Position numbers and translations under genes: made by a program. A stretch of DNA of 64,000 nucleotides from Oscillospiraceae bacterium. Lineage in GTDB: Bacteria; Bacillota_A; Clostridia; Oscillospirales; Ruminococcaceae. The stretch's first letter is position 1. Each line of letters opens with the position of its first letter. This document shows, in pieces, positions 61,512-64,000 of this stretch. The stretch lies in the NCBI GenBank assembly GCA_017523995.1, contig JAFWUX010000235.1, forward strand, positions 1 through 64,000. The letters run 5' to 3'. Below the pieces are notes generated by a model. The model worked only from the letters and a program-made list of their open reading frames with translations. It made no database searches and was not told where the DNA came from.

Positions 61512-62027
61512 ATGCAGGATTTATGCAAGCGTCAGAAGTTCGCGCTGCTGATCTGCGGATTTACAGCGGCGGCGTTCGGCGGCTGGAGCTATGAGGAAAT
61601 CTGTGTCTGGCTGCTTTATCATCACATCTATAACCGCGGCATGCTGCACCTGACAATCTGCCCGATCTACGGGTTCGGCGCGTGGGGGATGTATCTGCTG
61701 CTGCGCAGGGTGAAAAACAGCGGACTGTATTTTCTGTTCAGCGTGATCATTGCGAGCGCATTTGAATATGGCTGTTCGTATCTGCTGGAGTTCCTGTTTC
61801 ACCGCAGCTTCTGGACATATGAGGGCTGGCCGCTCTCTGTGCAGAACCGCATCTCGCTCATCAGCAGCCTGATATTCGGTCTGCTTTCCGTGATATTTGC
61901 AAAGCTGCTTCTGCCTTGCCTGAAAAAGCTGATCGGCAGGGGAAAGGTCGGTTTGTGGTTTGGAATCAGCCTGTCATTGCTTGCAATTATACTGGGGGAT
62001 TTCGTCCTTGTTTTATGCGGAAAATGA
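61512..62027 (+). CDS. putative ABC-transporter type membrane protein (CmpB family)
   Basis: 171 aa with four to five membrane helices. GGWSYEEICVWLLYHHIYNRG, LTICPIYGFGAWGMYLLL, FEYGCSYLLEFLFHRSFWTYEGWPLSVQNRISL match the CmpB (putative ABC-transporter type IV) family seen in Firmicutes. Function unproven. GAGGTGAC precedes ATG 61512. Confidence 0.85.
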   Translation: MQDLCKRQKFALLICGFTAAAFGGWSYEEICVWLLYHHIYNRGMLHLTICPIYGFGAWGMYLLLRRVKNSGLYFLFSVIIASAFEYGCSYLLEFLFHRSFWTYEGWPLSVQNRISLISSLIFGLLSVIFAKLLLPCLKKLIGRGKVGLWFGISLSLLAIILGDFVLVLCGK

Positions 62028-62047
62028 CAGCAGTCAGAACGCCGCAT

Positions 62048-62136
62048 ATAAAGTGTCTCCGACGGATTTATAATGAGGGCTCCGCCCTCAAACTCCTGCT
62101 TAAGGGCTGCTAGCCCTTAAGAATCCCACTTTTTAT
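62048..62136. repeat. REP/MITE-like intergenic element
   Basis: The ends ATAAAGTG (62048-62055) and CACTTTTTAT (62127-62136) are complementary. Inside are GAGGGC-TCC-GCCCTC (62075-62089) and the 23-bp near-palindrome CTTAAGGGC..GCCCTTAAG (62099-62121). It looks like the short palindromic repeats scattered between genes in Ruminococcus genomes. Copy number cannot be judged here. Confidence 0.6.
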
Positions 62137-62147
62137 GTAAAGACAAA

Positions 62148-62190
62148 AAGCAGCCGCTCTAATCAATGCTGACTAGAGCGGCTTTCTTTG
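62148..62190 (+). terminator. terminator after the CmpB-type gene and repeat element
   Basis: AGCCGCTCTA / TAGAGCGGCT stem, 12-nt loop, TTTCTTT tail. The bases from 62191 to 62278 show nothing I can assign. Confidence 0.85.
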
Positions 62191-62278
62191 ATAAATACAT
62201 AAACATGGGGTCTGGGGATGATATCTCAAGCGGGGCAACGTCCCAAATATAGATTATTGTGCAGCGATTCCTTGTCAA

Positions 62279-63079
62279 TTAAGCGAATACCTGCTGAAAT
62301 GCGCGATAGTTTTTGCTGTCCTCAGAGCCGTAAACCGCAAAGCATACGGTATTGAAATACAGCGCGAGATCATCCTGCGCGAGCGCCTGCCTGAAACATT
62401 GTGCGACCATATCCGGGTCATTGCCGAATGCGCCGCAGCCCCACGCGCCGAGCACGAGATTCCGGTAGCCGTACTGCACCGCCGTCCGCAGAATGATGGA
62501 AATACGGCGAAGGAACGTCTCCTCAATTGTTTTCTTCGAGGCGAAGACCGCAGCACCGCGGCGGTTCGGCGCCGGAGCGGTAATGACAGCAGTCGGAAAC
62601 GGATCCTGCAGCAGATTGCATTTGTGATCACGGAACACGCAGACTTCCTGCGAAAGCAGCATATAATCGGATTCGGTTGCGCTCAGATGCGAATTGTTAT
62701 AGCGGTACATTTCCGCAGCTGCATCAGAGTTGATCGAAGCATAGAGCGTGCTGCAGCGGCAGAGCGCCTCCTCCTGTGCGTTTGCACCGAGCATAAATCC
62801 GCCGCCGACATGATGTGCATTGGCATAATTCAGCACCAGCGCATTCCCGAGCCGTTTGGCGGCGGTGAAGGAATCCTCTGTTGTGACCTCAACCTTGCAG
62901 GGGGCAGCACCGCGATCGCCTGCAAGCGGCTGCGTGAGCAGATCCTTCGCTTCATCCGGCGTGATGACAACCACCGAATTGTAATCCGCTTTCGGGAGAT
63001 GGATGGTTTCCGCACCGATGCTGTATTCGAGCAGACCGGTGATTTTGATCGTTTCATGTGCGATTGCGATATTATTCAT
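62279..63079 (-). CDS. TIGR02452-family protein, poly(ADP-ribose) glycohydrolase-like macrodomain
   Basis: 266 aa. The bacterial PARG signature is visible: GGGFMLGANAQEEALCRCSTLY, with the GGG loop and the catalytic Gln-Glu-Glu. Macrodomain strands such as LVLNYANAHHVGG and LVLGAWGCGAFGNDPDMVAQCF follow. It probably removes ADP-ribose polymers or monomers from proteins or nucleic acid. Start ATG 63079 (MNNIAIAHE) follows AGGAGGGC. Confidence 0.88.
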   Translation of the reverse strand: MNNIAIAHETIKITGLLEYSIGAETIHLPKADYNSVVVITPDEAKDLLTQPLAGDRGAAPCKVEVTTEDSFTAAKRLGNALVLNYANAHHVGGGFMLGANAQEEALCRCSTLYASINSDAAAEMYRYNNSHLSATESDYMLLSQEVCVFRDHKCNLLQDPFPTAVITAPAPNRRGAAVFASKKTIEETFLRRISIILRTAVQYGYRNLVLGAWGCGAFGNDPDMVAQCFRQALAQDDLALYFNTVCFAVYGSEDSKNYRAFQQVFA

Positions 63080-63096
63080 AATGCCCTCCTTTTTTG

Positions 63097-63136
63097 GAAA
63101 AATCACCGATGCAAAGACACCGGTGATTTTGCTTTT
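63097..63136 (-). terminator. terminator of the small membrane protein gene
   Basis: AATCACCG / CGGTGATT hairpin followed on the minus strand by TTTTTCC. It separates this gene from the macrodomain gene. Confidence 0.8.
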
Positions 63137-63380
63137 ATTTCTTCTTCAGCTTCGCATCAAGCTTGAGCGCAGCCGGACGGATCACGAGATAGGTGACGAG
63201 CGCGGTGACAATGTAATCCGCAATCAGAATCAGGATGCGCAGAATTGTTGCGTGCACAACCTTGCGCAGCAGCAGATAGATTCCGATGAAGATCACGAGA
63301 AAGCAGACAAGCTGAATCAGCGCGACAACCTTGCTCATATTCTGCGCTTCTTCCGGCAGCTTCGGCATATTGACTTTCAT
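63135..63380 (-). CDS. small two-helix membrane protein
   Basis: 81 aa with two hydrophobic segments (VVALIQLVCFLVIFIGIYLLL and ILRILILIADYIVTALVTYLVI) and a basic C-terminus LKLDAKLKKK. GGAGGCGCCT precedes ATG 63380. It lies 10 bp after the SGNH hydrolase gene on the same strand, so the two are co-transcribed. No family recognised. Confidence 0.72.
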   Translation of the reverse strand: MKVNMPKLPEEAQNMSKVVALIQLVCFLVIFIGIYLLLRKVVHATILRILILIADYIVTALVTYLVIRPAALKLDAKLKKK

Positions 63381-63390
63381 AGGCGCCTCC

Positions 63391-64000
63391 TCAGAAAATC
63401 TGTGTTTTCAGCCATTCAGACCATGTGACATAATATTTCGCATAGGGGTGCGTGTTGTCGCTGGTGTACTCACTGCCGAGGCAGCCCTCAGCGTCATCGA
63501 ACTGCGGATTGACGTCGAGATAGAAGATCGTTTTGTTATCCGCTTTTGCAGCGAGCAGCGCATTAAAGCTGTTGATCTTTGTGTTATTGACAACCGCGTC
63601 GCTGTAATGCCGTGCCGCTGAGACATGCAGGTTCGCCATCAGGATGATCTTTGCGCCGGGCTGAGCGGTGCGAATCTGCGCGATGATGTTATCCATGTTC
63701 TGCATGGTGGTGTTGAAATCCATACCGATTTCATTGATGCCGAGCATGATATAGACCTTGCCGTATTTTTTTCCGTTGAGAACCTGATTAAAGGTCTGGT
63801 TCTTGGTGCTTTCAACCTCGCTGAGCGCGCTGTCGATTTTATAGGTGCTCAGTCCGACGGTTGCAAAGTAGGTTGCGCCGTCAATCGGACCGTAGGATGC
63901 GATGCCGACCATGCGCGAATCACCGATAAAAAGTGCATCGTTGAAGTAACCCGCAGGGGCAGCCGCCGCATCGGATTGCGCGGTTTCCGTCACGGGTGCT
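63391..64000 (-). CDS. SGNH/GDSL hydrolase, 5' part outside the window
   Basis: At least 203 aa, open to the window edge. Block I is LFIGDSRMVG (nucleophile Ser), the GINEIG block provides the oxyanion Asn, and the end SDNTHPYAKYYVTW supplies Asp and His. The visible N-terminal Ala/Thr-rich stretch looks like a linker after a signal or membrane anchor that lies beyond the edge. Such enzymes often deacetylate cell-wall or exopolysaccharide sugars. Confidence 0.82.
   Translation of the reverse strand, partial: APVTETAQSDAAAAPAGYFNDALFIGDSRMVGIASYGPIDGATYFATVGLSTYKIDSALSEVESTKNQTFNQVLNGKKYGKVYIMLGINEIGMDFNTTMQNMDNIIAQIRTAQPGAKIILMANLHVSAARHYSDAVVNNTKINSFNALLAAKADNKTIFYLDVNPQFDDAEGCLGSEYTSDNTHPYAKYYVTWSEWLKTQIF

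Overview
The window looks like chromosomal DNA of a Gram-positive, anaerobic, cellulosome-forming member of the Oscillospiraceae, most like a Ruminococcus of moderate GC content (R. champanellensis / R. flavefaciens type). The evidence is: four large secreted proteins with dockerin repeats, including a xylanase and a rhamnogalacturonan lyase; sporulation genes (spoIIR, sigK); a SCIFF (ranthipeptide) precursor; an FMN riboswitch; class II aldolase; a pyruvate formate-lyase locus; and sigma-A type promoters with strong Shine-Dalgarno sequences. The species name is inference. No phage, insertion sequence, CRISPR array or rRNA was seen.

Layout. 1-15 kb: two tRNA-Ser genes, an RNA methyltransferase, fba, then a sporulation-flavoured block (spoIIR, a Cys-rich mini-protein antisense to its tail, a candidate structured RNA, a ClpC-like ATPase, sigK). 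These are followed by an FMN-riboswitch-controlled riboflavin transporter, a CD1247-type zinc-ribbon protein, efp, a transglutaminase lipoprotein, a translationally coupled pair of ATP-grasp enzymes and three membrane or zinc-ribbon proteins. 15-29 kb: a forward block of pcrA, a membrane protein, xylB, a CPBP protease, hisB-hisH-hisA-hisF (hisA fused to a GNAT domain), a lipoprotein, tyrS, an AAA ATPase and a cyclophilin. 29-40 kb: an ECF sigma/anti-sigma pair beside an orphan SCIFF peptide gene, proS, a lipoprotein, a MATE pump and a three-gene glycerol-3-phosphate-dehydrogenase-like flavoprotein operon. 40-49 kb: a xylan locus with a CBM22-GH10-CBM22-dockerin-GH43-CBM6 enzyme, divergent from a GH43-CBM22-dockerin enzyme, and a LacI-sensor/AraC-type regulator. 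49-58 kb: cysteine synthase, an asparagine-synthase-like protein without the N-terminal cysteine, an uncharacterised dockerin protein, and a PL11 lyase with lectin-like, dockerin and CBM domains. 58-64 kb: the pyruvate formate-lyase locus, a CmpB-type membrane protein, a repeat-like intergenic element, a PARG-like macrodomain protein and a partial SGNH hydrolase.

How the genes work together. The xylan locus, xylB and the PL11 lyase fit plant cell-wall degradation by cellulosomal enzymes, with fba and pyruvate formate-lyase serving glycolysis and mixed-acid fermentation.

The most unusual system is the pyruvate formate-lyase. The catalytic subunit (692 aa, with the Cys-Cys pair) stops before the glycyl-radical domain. 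That domain is encoded as a separate 79-aa protein. Between the two lies a 75-aa protein that resembles the first half of the glycyl-radical domain but lacks the glycine loop. The activase gene follows. Other items worth checking are the HisA-GNAT fusion, the orphan SCIFF peptide, the three-way-junction RNA candidate before the Clp gene, a long nested hairpin before xylB, the tandem ATP-grasp pair, a duplicated promoter at the asnB-like gene, and an inverted repeat upstream of the GH43 promoter.
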